NCBI GenBank assembly: GCA_029007015.1
Contig: JAQXHB010000033.1
Location: forward strand, 1-27,629
Direction: 5' to 3'
From: Bacillota bacterium
GTDB taxonomy: Bacteria > Bacillota > Clostridia > Oscillospirales > Acutalibacteraceae
DNA length: 27,629 nt
Every line of letters begins with the position of its first letter. The first letter of the stretch is position 1. A program made the position numbers and the translations under genes. Positions 14,376-22,898 of the stretch are shown here, one piece after another. The notes under the pieces were generated by a model, which worked only from the letters and a program-made list of their open reading frames with translations, did no database searches and was not told the DNA's origin.

Positions 14376-14976
14376 GGGCATACCGCTTATCGTTTCTGGC
14401 CCGTCGGGCTGCGGCAAAGATACTCTGCTGAGAGTGTTGTTCGAGAAATATCCGCAGGTGAAGTTTTCCATTTCCGCTGTGACTCGGCCCAAACGCGGCT
14501 CCGACACCGAGGACGGCAAATACCGCTTTGTAACTCGCGAGCAGTTTGAGCAAATGCTCAGGGACGATGAGTTGCTTGAACACAATGAATATGTAGGCAA
14601 CTACTACGGCACACCGCGTCAGCCGGTGAGCGATGCAGTCAACAACGGCAGTGATATTGTGCTTGAGATTGATGTTAACGGTGCCGCACAAATACGCGAG
14701 AAACTGCCTGAAGCGGTCAGCGTATTCATCATGCCGCCGTCAATGGACTCACTGCGCGGAAGGCTGACCGGCCGCGGCACTGAGGCGTCAGAGGTGGTAG
14801 AACAGCGTTTGGCTCAGGCAATAAGCGAAATAGGTCGCGCCGGAGAATACGACTACATTGTCATTAACGACGATTTACAGACGGCGGCCGACGAAATTTA
14901 TTCGATACTGACAGCCGAAAAGGCGAAGTATAAAAATAACAAAAATTTTATCAATGAGGTGCTTAATAATGCTTAA
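14368..14976 (+). CDS. gmk: Guanylate kinase
   Basis: The 202-aa enzyme phosphorylates GMP to GDP. The P-loop is GPSGCGKDT (residues 11-19 from GTG), the GMP-binding region is TRPKRGSDTEDGKYRF, and VLEIDVNGAAQI and the RLTGRGTE lid follow. The P-loop Asp18 replaces the usual Gly or Ser, and the Gly in the GMP region is shifted by one residue. The GTG at 14368 yields MNKGIPLIVSGPSG, which resembles clostridial relatives, and lies nine bases after GGAGG. An ATG at 14362 is only three bases from that site but cannot be excluded. The gene overlaps remA upstream and rpoZ downstream by eight bases each. Confidence 0.94.
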   Translation: MNKGIPLIVSGPSGCGKDTLLRVLFEKYPQVKFSISAVTRPKRGSDTEDGKYRFVTREQFEQMLRDDELLEHNEYVGNYYGTPRQPVSDAVNNGSDIVLEIDVNGAAQIREKLPEAVSVFIMPPSMDSLRGRLTGRGTEASEVVEQRLAQAISEIGRAGEYDYIVINDDLQTAADEIYSILTAEKAKYKNNKNFINEVLNNA

Positions 14977-15166
14977 TCCCGCAATCGGAAAACTTATCAA
15001 AGAATACAAGGACGACAACTCCAGCCGCTATCAGTTGGTGCATGATGTGGCGGCACGCGCCCGCAAAATTGCTGAGGACGCTGAGGCCAACCACGAAATC
15101 ATCATTGAAAAGCCGGTCAGCATCGCTATCAACGAGTTGGCTGCCGAAAAGGAAAAAGCAGAATAA
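14969..15166 (+). CDS. rpoZ: RNA polymerase omega subunit
   Basis: This 65-aa protein matches omega: MLNPAIGKLIKEYKDDNSSR, YQLVHDVAARARKIAEDAEA, then KPVSIAINELAAEK. Omega helps assemble and stabilise the beta-prime subunit of RNA polymerase. The ATG at 14969 follows GAGGTG by seven bases and overlaps the gmk stop; an upstream ATG at 14954 overlaps that binding site and is rejected. In Bacillus the next gene would be coaBC; here it is priA. Confidence 0.93.
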   Translation: MLNPAIGKLIKEYKDDNSSRYQLVHDVAARARKIAEDAEANHEIIIEKPVSIAINELAAEKEKAE

Positions 15167-15204
15167 TCATTATACAAAAATAAATTTTACGGAGGTGGCT
15201 TGTC

Positions 15205-17646
15205 ATGAGGAAGGCTTTGATTGCGCATGTGGCTGTTGATCAAACGACTTACAGTTATGACAAGCCATATGACTATCTGCTTGTCGGAAACTATGCTTCG
15301 GCGCGCCCAGGCTGTCGGGTGCTTGTTCCGTTTGGCCGCGGCAACAAAAAGCGACAGGGTATCATTATGAGCGTTGCCGAATCATCCGACTACGAGCATT
15401 TAAAGCCCATCCACGCCCTGCTGGACGATGAGCCGCTGATAAGCGAACAAATGCTTCAACTGGCGCTGTGGATAAAGGAACGCACATTTTGCACATACTT
15501 TGATGCCTTCAGGCTGATGTTGCCGAGCGGCATCAATGTTCGCATTGTAGCCTCGTACAGGATTGCCGACGGTTTTTGTGAGGAGCAACTGGACACGCTT
15601 GAGAGCGATGAGCGCGCTGTTGCCGAATTTATGCTTCACAGCGGAGCAACTGTTGAGCGCAGTCGATTGCTCGAGGTAATGGGGCTTGATAGTAAAAGCA
15701 CACTGCCCGATCAAATGACGCGCAAGGGAATACTCATTCGCACCGACGATGCTGTTCGCAGGGTCGGTGATGCGACAGTGCGCATGGCGCGTTTGTGCGA
15801 CGGCAGTGAAAATGTCAAAATAACGCCCAAGCAACAGGCGGTGTACGACCTGCTGGCATCTGCGGGCGCCGCCAGTGTTAAGGAGTTGTGTTACTTCACC
15901 GGCTGCACCCAGGCAGTTTTGAACACTATGCGCAAAAACGGCATTATTGAATTTTTCGAGAACACCGTATACCGCACTGTCGAATCGCACTACTCGGTCG
16001 ATATGTCGCACGATATCGCACTGACCGACGAACAGCAAGCGGCATATGACACGCTCAGCGCCGTTTTGCACAGCCGTAAGGCCGATGTGGCACTGCTGTA
16101 CGGCGTTACCGGCAGCGGCAAGACACAGGTATTCATGCGGCTTGTTGACGATGCTTTGGCCATCGGCCGCAGTGCAATGGTCATGGTGCCCGAAATTTCG
16201 CTGACGCCTCAGATTCTGGCGCTGTTTCGCTCGCGCTACGGTGACAATGTTGCTGTTTTTCACAGCGCAATGTCGCTCGGCCAGCGCATGGACGAGTGGA
16301 AGCGTGTCAAAAACGGTGATGCAAAGGTTGCTATCGGCACCCGCTCGGCCGTTTTTGCACCTTTTGACGACCTCGGCCTCATCATAATGGACGAGGAGCA
16401 GGAGCATACCTACAAATCGGAATCGTCGCCGCGGTTTCACGCGCGCGATGTGGCGCGTTTTCGCAGTGCGCAGAGCGGCGCGCTTTTGGTGCTCGCGTCG
16501 GCTACACCGAGCGTAGAAACATTTGCGTCCGCAGTTTCCGGCAGGTACAAATTATGCAAACTGAGCCACCGGTACGGCAATGCGGTTCTGCCAAAAGTGC
16601 ACTGTGTCGATATGAATGCCGAGGTGTCTGCCGGCAACAATTCTCCGCTCAGCCGTTTTCTGACAGACAAACTAAGTGACAATCTTGAAAACGGCATGCA
16701 GTCCATACTGCTGCTCAATCGGCGCGGTCACAACACATTTGTCAGTTGCGGCGGCTGCGGACATGTTGTGACATGTCCCAACTGCAGTATTTCGCTGACA
16801 TATCACTCGGCCAACAAGCGCCTGATGTGCCATTATTGCGGCTATTCAGAGCCGTTTGCCGAGCGGTGCCCCGAATGTGGTGACGAGCACATCCGCTACT
16901 CCGGTGTCGGCACACAGCGCGTGGAAGAGGAGTTGTCATATCTGTTTCCGAAGGCGCGCGTTTTGAGAATGGACGCCGATACAATGATGTCCCGTTCATC
17001 CTATGAAACCAAGTTAACCGCCTTTGCAAACGCCGAGTATGACATCATGCTCGGCACTCAAATGGTGGCAAAGGGGCTCAACTTTCCGCGAGTCACATTG
17101 GTTGGAGTGCTCAACGCCGACTCGTCGCTTTACAGCGATGATTACCGTTGCTACGAGAACACATTTTCTTTGCTGACGCAGGTCATAGGCCGCAGCGGCA
17201 GGGGAGACGACCACGGCTTGGCCGTCGTGCAGACAATATCGCCTGAAAACCCGATAATTTCGCTCGCGGCGGCGCAGGATTACGACAGTTTCTACGAGAG
17301 CGAGATTAAATTGCGCAGGGCAATGATTTATCCGCCATACTGCGACCTATGCTTGGTCGGATTTACGGGCGAGAACAAGGAACATACCGAGCGGATGTCG
17401 CACGACTTTTTTGATCGGTTACTGCGTCACCCAAGCGCCGGTAATGTCAAAATGATTGTGCTCGGGCCAAATGCCGCGGCCGTGCCGAAAGTGGGCGGGA
17501 AGTACCGCTATCGCATGATAATTAAGACAAAAAACACCGCAGAATTTCGTCAGATGCTTTCTGACACGGTGATGCAGTCTGACCGTGGCAGTAAGAACAA
17601 GGGCGTGTCGGTGTATATTGATATGAATCCGGACAGTATAATATAG
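15205..17646 (+). CDS. priA: Primosomal protein N' (replication restart helicase PriA)
   Basis: This 813-aa superfamily 2 helicase reloads the replisome at stalled forks. The N-terminal 3'-DNA-end binding domain covers about 1-100, then a winged helix, the Walker A motif GVTGSGKT (300-307), and a Walker B box DEEQ at 396-399. A zinc-binding insertion starts near residue 515, with CGGC, CPNC, CHYC and CPEC. The helicase C-lobe follows (GTQMVAKGLNFPRVTLVGVL, QVIGRSGRGD) and a C-terminal domain ends the protein. Most PriA proteins have DEEH where this has DEEQ. GGAGGTGG precedes the ATG. The gene keeps its place upstream of def and fmt. Confidence 0.96.
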   Translation: MRKALIAHVAVDQTTYSYDKPYDYLLVGNYASARPGCRVLVPFGRGNKKRQGIIMSVAESSDYEHLKPIHALLDDEPLISEQMLQLALWIKERTFCTYFDAFRLMLPSGINVRIVASYRIADGFCEEQLDTLESDERAVAEFMLHSGATVERSRLLEVMGLDSKSTLPDQMTRKGILIRTDDAVRRVGDATVRMARLCDGSENVKITPKQQAVYDLLASAGAASVKELCYFTGCTQAVLNTMRKNGIIEFFENTVYRTVESHYSVDMSHDIALTDEQQAAYDTLSAVLHSRKADVALLYGVTGSGKTQVFMRLVDDALAIGRSAMVMVPEISLTPQILALFRSRYGDNVAVFHSAMSLGQRMDEWKRVKNGDAKVAIGTRSAVFAPFDDLGLIIMDEEQEHTYKSESSPRFHARDVARFRSAQSGALLVLASATPSVETFASAVSGRYKLCKLSHRYGNAVLPKVHCVDMNAEVSAGNNSPLSRFLTDKLSDNLENGMQSILLLNRRGHNTFVSCGGCGHVVTCPNCSISLTYHSANKRLMCHYCGYSEPFAERCPECGDEHIRYSGVGTQRVEEELSYLFPKARVLRMDADTMMSRSSYETKLTAFANAEYDIMLGTQMVAKGLNFPRVTLVGVLNADSSLYSDDYRCYENTFSLLTQVIGRSGRGDDHGLAVVQTISPENPIISLAAAQDYDSFYESEIKLRRAMIYPPYCDLCLVGFTGENKEHTERMSHDFFDRLLRHPSAGNVKMIVLGPNAAAVPKVGGKYRYRMIIKTKNTAEFRQMLSDTVMQSDRGSKNKGVSVYIDMNPDSII

Positions 17647-17658
17647 AGGTGTTACAAA

Positions 17659-18111
17659 TTGGCAAAGAGAAACATTGTAAAATTAGGTGATGAGATGCTC
17701 AGCAAGGTCAGCCGACCGGTTGAGAAATTTGACGGGCGTCTCCATCAATTGCTCGACGATATGAAAGAGACCATGTATGCCGCCGACGGCTGTGGATTGG
17801 CCGCCGTTCAGGTGGGCATACTCCGCCGCGTGTGCGTGGTCGATACCGGCGACGGCCCGATTGAACTTGTAAACCCTGTCATAAAGGGCAAAAGCGGCCA
17901 TCAGGAGGAGGCAGAGGGATGTCTGTCTCTGCCGGGCGTAAGCGGCGTTACCGACCGTCCGATGCGCGTTATTGTGGAGGCTCAGGACCGATACGGCAAT
18001 ACAATTATCGTCAAGGGTGAAGGACTCAAGGCACGCGCATTGTGCCACGAAATTGACCATCTTAACGGCATACTGTTCACATCACATGTCATTAGAAACT
18101 GCGAGGAATAG
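17659..18111 (+). CDS. def: Peptide deformylase
   Basis: The 150-aa metalloenzyme removes the formyl group from new proteins. All three motifs are visible: GCGLAAVQVG (44-53), EGCLS (86-90, metal-ligand Cys) and HEIDH (130-134, two metal-ligand His and the catalytic Glu). Motif 1 normally reads GLAAPQ; Val50 replaces the Pro. The start is a TTG at 17659, eight bases after GAGGTG; the predicted N-terminus MAKRNIVKLGDEML fits the family. fmt follows directly, so the formylation and deformylation steps are co-expressed. Confidence 0.95.
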   Translation: MAKRNIVKLGDEMLSKVSRPVEKFDGRLHQLLDDMKETMYAADGCGLAAVQVGILRRVCVVDTGDGPIELVNPVIKGKSGHQEEAEGCLSLPGVSGVTDRPMRVIVEAQDRYGNTIIVKGEGLKARALCHEIDHLNGILFTSHVIRNCEE

Positions 18112-18117
18112 GTGACA

Positions 18118-19035
18118 ATGAAACTCATTTTTATGGGCACACCCGATTTCGCCGTGCCGTGTCTTGAATCACTAATCGCCGCCGGACATGAGGTTTGCGC
18201 TGTGTTTACTCAGCCCGACAAACCGAAAGGCCGCTCTCAAACGCTGACTCCGCCGCCGGTAAAGGTGTACGCCAATAAAGCGAACATACCGGTCTATCAG
18301 CCTGCTTCGCTAAAGGGCGGTGCGGCCGACCGACTGATAGCGTCGTTTAACGCCGACGCCGCCGTTGTTGTGGCATATGGCAAAATCATACCCGCGAGCA
18401 CCCTTAAACTGACGCGGCTCGGATTTGTCAATGTGCATGCGTCACTGCTTCCTAAGTATCGCGGCGCCGCGCCCATTCAGTGGGCAATTGTTGACGGCGA
18501 CGAGCAAACCGGCGTTACAACCATGCTTATTGACGAGGGACTCGACACCGGCGACATGCTTGAGACGGCCGTAACGCCCATCGACCCAGATGAGCACTGC
18601 GAGGCCCTTCATGACCGCCTGTCGGCTCTCGGTGCAGAACTGATACTTACAACTTTATCAGGGCTTGACGCGGGAACGCTCACGCCGGTTAAACAAAATG
18701 ACGCTGAAGCGACATATGCAAAAATCATTTCCAAGGAAATGGCCCATATCGACTGGAGCAGTTCTGCGCGTCAAATTCACAATTTAGTGCGCGGATTTGA
18801 CCCGTGGCCGGTTGCATATTCAGCACTCAACGGGCGCAGACTTAAGGTGTACGACACGGCGGTTTGCAGTGGCTGCGGCGAGCCGGGCACGGTAATTGAT
18901 AACGACGGACGGCTTGTTGTCGCCTGCGGTGACGGCTCGATTGAACTGCTGAGCGTCCAACTTGAGGGCTCGCGGCGAATGAGCGCGGCCGACATGCTGC
19001 GCGGCAATCATATTGATATCGGTTATAAGTTTTAG
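18118..19035 (+). CDS. fmt: Methionyl-tRNA formyltransferase
   Basis: The 305-aa enzyme formylates initiator Met-tRNA using 10-formyl-tetrahydrofolate. It opens MKLIFMGTPDFAVP, has the folate/catalytic segment NVHASLLPKYRGAAPIQWAI, DTGDM, and a C-terminal OB-like domain (ARQIHNLVRGFDPWPVAYS). The ATG at 18118 gives the usual beginning; the def stop lies within the AGGTGA just before it. Length and motifs are normal. Confidence 0.96.
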   Translation: MKLIFMGTPDFAVPCLESLIAAGHEVCAVFTQPDKPKGRSQTLTPPPVKVYANKANIPVYQPASLKGGAADRLIASFNADAAVVVAYGKIIPASTLKLTRLGFVNVHASLLPKYRGAAPIQWAIVDGDEQTGVTTMLIDEGLDTGDMLETAVTPIDPDEHCEALHDRLSALGAELILTTLSGLDAGTLTPVKQNDAEATYAKIISKEMAHIDWSSSARQIHNLVRGFDPWPVAYSALNGRRLKVYDTAVCSGCGEPGTVIDNDGRLVVACGDGSIELLSVQLEGSRRMSAADMLRGNHIDIGYKF

Positions 19036-19047
19036 GAGTTGATTGAT

Positions 19048-19761
19048 ATGCCGATGTATTATTACGGCGGCTACAGTTATTTTTTATACATGTTATATAT
19101 GCTGCCCGGCCTGATTGTTGCTATTTGGGCTCAGGCAAAGGTTAAATCGGCCTATTCAAAGTACAGCCGAGTGCCCAATTTGCGCGGCATAACGGGTGCA
19201 ATGGCGGCCGAGGCGGTGCTGATGGCATCAGGCGTCAGTGCGGTAGCCATTCGCCGTGTCAGCGGTGAAATGACCGACCACTACAATCCCGCCGACAACA
19301 CTATTTATCTGTCTGACGGCGTTTATGACAGCACATCTATCGCGGCGGTCGGCATTGCCGCGCACGAAGCCGGACATGCCGTGCAGTATGCAGAGAATTA
19401 CGGGCCGATTAAGTTTCGCATGGCCATTGTGCCGGTGTGCAATTTCGGCTCGCGCTTTGGGATACCGATTGCCTTTATCGGAGCCCTTTTAAGCATAATG
19501 GAACTGGTTTGGGTGGGCATCATTCTGTTTGGATTGACACTGCTTTTCCAGTTGGTCACACTGCCTGTCGAGTTCAACGCCAGCCGCCGCGCACTGTCTG
19601 CAATTAACAACGGCGGACTGCTGACCGGCGATGAGGCACACGGTGCAAAATCGGTACTTTCTGCGGCCGCTATGACATATGTCGCCGCAATGCTTCAGTC
19701 GATGCTTTCATTTTTGTATTTCTTCATGCGGTTTATCGGCAACAACCGCAACAAACGATGA
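19048..19761 (+). CDS. yugP: Membrane zinc metallopeptidase (YugP type)
   Basis: This 237-aa integral membrane protein has an N-terminal helix (about 10-30), a zinc motif HEAGH at 106-110 within AAVGIAAHEAGHAVQYAE, and further hydrophobic segments (about 125-148, 150-175 and 205-230). The Glu-containing region LPVEFNASRRALSAI supplies the third metal ligand in this family. The physiological substrate is unknown. The ATG at 19048 is nine bases after AGGAG; a TTG at 19039 overlaps that site. The placement between fmt and rsmB is not the Bacillus order. The stop overlaps the rsmB start (ATGA). Confidence 0.9.
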   Translation: MPMYYYGGYSYFLYMLYMLPGLIVAIWAQAKVKSAYSKYSRVPNLRGITGAMAAEAVLMASGVSAVAIRRVSGEMTDHYNPADNTIYLSDGVYDSTSIAAVGIAAHEAGHAVQYAENYGPIKFRMAIVPVCNFGSRFGIPIAFIGALLSIMELVWVGIILFGLTLLFQLVTLPVEFNASRRALSAINNGGLLTGDEAHGAKSVLSAAAMTYVAAMLQSMLSFLYFFMRFIGNNRNKR

Positions 19762-21049
19762 CCGCCAGAGCCGCCGCCGTTAATGCTCTTTCACGAGTTA
19801 TGGACGGCGGCTATTCTCAATTGGTGCTCGACGGCGTGCTGAAATCGGGCGGCTTGTCTACCGAGGACAGAGCCTTTTGCGCCGCGCTGACATACGGCGT
19901 GCTGGACAGATGCATCACCATAGATTATATTATCAGAAAAATCAGCGCAAAGCGCGCATCACAACTTGAGAGTACAGTCGCCAATTCACTGCGCATCGGC
20001 ATATATCAGTTGCTGTTTATGGATAAAATCCCCGCCTTTGCCGCGATAAATGAATCGGTAAATATCGCAAAGGCAGCGGCAGGGGAGGCGGCCGGTGGAT
20101 TTGTAAATGCCGTTTTGCGCAAGGCCGCCGGCTTTGATTTGAGCGACTTGCCGGACGGCCGCAGTGAATATGACCTTAGTGTGCGCTACTCGTGCACGCC
20201 GTGGATTGTACATAGGCTGTGTACCGACCTCGGGGTAGATAAATGCGAGAGCACACTGCGCCGTTTTCTGTCCACGCCCGATATATATGCCCGAGTTAAT
20301 ACCACCATTACTACAGCGTCGGCCGTTGCAAAGAGCATCAACAGTCAATTGGGCTGTGATGGTGCGAGCATTGTTAATGAACGGTGTATCAAACTGACCG
20401 GTACCGGCAATATCGAGCAATTGGACGCCTATAAAAACGGACTTTTCCATGTTCAGGATTTGTCATCACAGGCGTGCGCCGATGCTGTCCACGCGGCTGA
20501 GGACATGAAGGTACTGGATGTGTGCGCCGCGCCGGGCGGCAAGAGTTTCACCTTGGCAGAAAACATGAACGGCCGCGGCTCGGTTGTGGCGTGTGACTTG
20601 CACCCCCATCGCGTCAAATTGATATCCGACGGTCGCGCAGGCTCCACCTTGACAATGTCACAGCATCGTTAAACGATGCTGCAGTTTACAATCAGTCACT
20701 CGGCAGTTTCGACCGCGTTCTCTGCGATGTTCCGTGCTCAGGGCTTGGAATAATCGGCCGAAAGCCCGATATCAAATTCAAAAAAGAGGCTGAAATCGCA
20801 TCTCTGCCGCAAATACAGAGCGAGATTTTGAACACATCTGTTCAATACTGTGCCGTCGGCGGCACGGTGACATACTCGACATGTACTCTGCTTCGTGCCG
20901 AGAACAACGAGGTGTTCGACCGATTTTTGGCCGAGCACGGTAATTTTGAGCCACTGCCGATATTTGACGGTGACTACTGCAAGACTTTTCTGTATGAAAC
21001 CGACCAAACCGACGGTTTTTTTGTGGCATCGGCGAAAAGGGTTAGGTGA
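19758..21049 (+). pseudogene. rsmB: 16S rRNA m5C967 methyltransferase, interrupted by a -1 frameshift
   Basis: The first frame (19758-20672) gives 304 residues: a NusB-like N-terminal domain (AAAVNALSRVMDGGYSQLVL onwards) and the start of the methyltransferase domain with motif I LDVCAAPGGKSF and CDLHPHRVKLISDG. It then reads GRAGSTLTMSQHR and stops. The missing remainder is in the frame one base back, from about 20642: LHLDNVTASLNDAAVYNQSL, DVPCSGLGIIGRKPD, YSTCTLL, up to TGA 21047-21049. Together they make a normal protein of about 430 residues. Both catalytic cysteines (PCSG and TCT) lie after the break, so the 304-residue product should be inactive. One base seems lost within about 20631-20641 (GGTCGCGCAGG). 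Either a true mutation or a sequencing error is possible. Confidence 0.85.
20661..20681. repeat. Perfect 21-nt palindrome inside rsmB
   Basis: CAGCATCGTT-A-AACGATGCTG has 10-bp arms with a single central base. It spans the stop codon of the first rsmB frame, about 20-30 bases after the frameshift. It also codes for ASLNDAA in the correct frame, so it may be chance. Confidence 0.6.
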
Positions 21050-21054
21050 TTACT

Positions 21055-22110
21055 GTGGACAAACTGGATATAAAATCAATGAATATACCCGAAATAGAGC
21101 GGCTGTTGTCCGACCTCGGACAGCCCGCATTCAGAGCAAAACAGGTGTTTGACTGGCTTCAGTCGAAATGCGTCCGCTCATTTGACGAGATGACCAATCT
21201 GCCGGCATCTCTGCGCGCAAAACTGAATGATTTGTGCTATATTGCCGACTGCGATATCGAGTGCCGCTTTGAATCGAAACTGGACGAAACGGTCAAGTAT
21301 CTGTTTCGCCTGTACGACGGCCAATTTATCGAGAGCGTGCTGATGAAATATCACCACGGATACTCCATCTGCATTTCCACTCAGGTTGGCTGTCGCATGG
21401 GATGTCGATTTTGCGCCTCAACAATGGACGGCCTGTCCCGCAGTCTGACAGCGTCCGAGATGCTCTCTCAGATAATGGCGGCACAGCGAGACCGCGGCAT
21501 TCGGATATCCAACATAGTGCTCATGGGCATGGGCGAGCCGATGGATAACTTTGATAATGTTATGCGGTTTTTGGAACTTGTCAGCGACGATAATGGGCTA
21601 AATATAGGTATGCGCCACATATCGCTGAGCACCTGCGGACATGTCGACGGCATTTACCGACTGCTTGAGCGCAATCTGCAACTGACACTGTCAATATCGC
21701 TTCATGCGCCGAATGACGCCATACGCTCGACCATGATGCCGATAAACAACCGCTGGTCAGTGGATGAACTCATGGCCGCCTGCCGCGACTACACCGAGCA
21801 AACACACCGACGGATTTCGTTTGAATATGCCATGATAAAAGGCGTCAACGACAGCGATGAGTGTGCACGGGAGTTGGCTGAGCGACTGCACGGCATGCTT
21901 TGCCATGTCAATCTTATACCTGCCAACGAAGTGCGCGGCCGCGAATATGTACGTTCCGACAGGGTATATCAATTCTGCGAACTGCTGTGTAAATTCGGCA
22001 TAAATGCCACGGTTCGGCGCACATTGGGAGCCGATATTTCCGCCAGTTGCGGCCAACTCAGACAGCGCCGCGAAAATGATAACAAAACTGTTACTTTAAA
22101 AAACGGTTAA
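21055..22110 (+). CDS. rlmN: 23S rRNA (A2503-C2) / tRNA A37 methyltransferase RlmN
   Basis: This radical-SAM enzyme of about 351 residues methylates C2 of A2503 in 23S rRNA and of A37 in some tRNAs. The iron-sulfur motif is CRMGCRFC (Cys113, 117 and 120). GMGEPMDNF, STCGHVDG and SISLHAPND are typical, and the resolving Cys is near the end in SASCGQL. The N-terminal helical domain has the usual AFRAKQVFDWLQ. Two GTG starts are possible: 21055 (AGGTGA five bases upstream, giving MDKLDIKSM) or 21046 (GTGA overlap with the rsmB stop). I prefer the first. Confidence 0.95.
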   Translation: MDKLDIKSMNIPEIERLLSDLGQPAFRAKQVFDWLQSKCVRSFDEMTNLPASLRAKLNDLCYIADCDIECRFESKLDETVKYLFRLYDGQFIESVLMKYHHGYSICISTQVGCRMGCRFCASTMDGLSRSLTASEMLSQIMAAQRDRGIRISNIVLMGMGEPMDNFDNVMRFLELVSDDNGLNIGMRHISLSTCGHVDGIYRLLERNLQLTLSISLHAPNDAIRSTMMPINNRWSVDELMAACRDYTEQTHRRISFEYAMIKGVNDSDECARELAERLHGMLCHVNLIPANEVRGREYVRSDRVYQFCELLCKFGINATVRRTLGADISASCGQLRQRRENDNKTVTLKNG

Positions 22111-22123
22111 AATGTGGTAAAAT
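22095..22123 (+). promoter_or_regulatory. Possible internal promoter before the phosphatase-kinase pair
   Basis: TTTAAA (22095-22100), 17 bases, then TAAAAT (22118-22123) preceded by TGG (extended -10). It overlaps the end of rlmN and could give the phosphatase and kinase extra transcription. Confidence 0.4.
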
Positions 22124-22157
22124 ACAGTTGTGTCCCATAGTAAGGGAGGTAATAGCA

Positions 22158-22886
22158 TTGAGAATAGTCAGCAAAACAGATATCGGAAAGGTGCGTCGCT
22201 CAAATCAGGACTCATATTCATCGGGGGAGTTACCCGGCGGCGTTGCTTGGGCGGTCGTCTGCGACGGTATGGGAGGCGCCAACGGCGGCAATGTTGCCAG
22301 TGCCACGGCGGTTAAGGTAATTTCGGAGCACATTTCTTCATCATACCGCGAGGGAATGGGGTCAAATTCGGTGCGAATGATGCTTGAGTCGGCCATCTCC
22401 GCCGCCAACATAAGCGTGTTTGACATGGCTCAGTCGGTCGATACTTTGGCCGGCATGGGCACGACGGTTGTGTCGGTGGTGATACTTGACAACATCGCTC
22501 ACATCGCGCACGCCGGTGATTCACGCGCCTATCTGATAACCGGTGACAGTATTGAGCAAATCACGCGCGACCACTCGGTCGTTCAGAGTTTGGTTGAAAA
22601 CGGCACGCTGACCACCGATGAAGCCAAGGTTTACCCTGGCAAAAATGTCATTACCCGAGCGCTGGGTGTGGACGAGCGCATCATCGTTGACTACAACGAA
22701 GTACCTCTTGAGAAACATGACTCAATACTGATATGCACCGATGGCTTGACCAACTATTTGGACAATGAGGATATCCTATCTGTGACAAAGAATAACAACT
22801 TTTACGAATATCCCGACAAACTCATTAAGTTGGCCAACACTAACGGCGGCGGCGACAACATAACCGTTGTCATTATGTCGCTGTAA
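22158..22886 (+). CDS. prpC: PP2C-type serine/threonine phosphatase (PrpC/Stp)
   Basis: This 243-aa metal-dependent phosphatase carries the PP2C motifs in order: KVRRSNQDSY, VCDGMGGANGG (two metal-binding Asp/Gly regions), GMGTTVV, AHAGDSRAYL, ITRDHS, LICTDGLTNYL and GGDNITVV. It reverses phosphorylation by the kinase encoded 12 bases downstream. The start is a TTG at 22158, eight bases after GGGAGG, giving MRIVSKTDIGKVR; a longer open frame back to 22128 lacks a binding site and family similarity. The protein is cytoplasmic. Confidence 0.95.
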   Translation: MRIVSKTDIGKVRRSNQDSYSSGELPGGVAWAVVCDGMGGANGGNVASATAVKVISEHISSSYREGMGSNSVRMMLESAISAANISVFDMAQSVDTLAGMGTTVVSVVILDNIAHIAHAGDSRAYLITGDSIEQITRDHSVVQSLVENGTLTTDEAKVYPGKNVITRALGVDERIIVDYNEVPLEKHDSILICTDGLTNYLDNEDILSVTKNNNFYEYPDKLIKLANTNGGGDNITVVIMSL

Positions 22887-22898
22887 CGGAGGAATAGT

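Noticed and set aside
15400..16440. 346-codon open frame on the minus strand
   Set aside because: It lies wholly opposite priA, has no domain resemblance, and follows from the codon bias of the real gene.
20597..20672. Programmed -1 frameshifting in rsmB
   Set aside because: The only homopolymer (C5 at 20603-20607) lies before sequence that is clearly conserved in the first frame, and no slippery heptamer occurs where the switch must happen; a lost base explains it better.
20828..21049. Separate 73-aa gene
   Set aside because: It is the C-terminal part of the frameshifted rsmB, not an independent gene.
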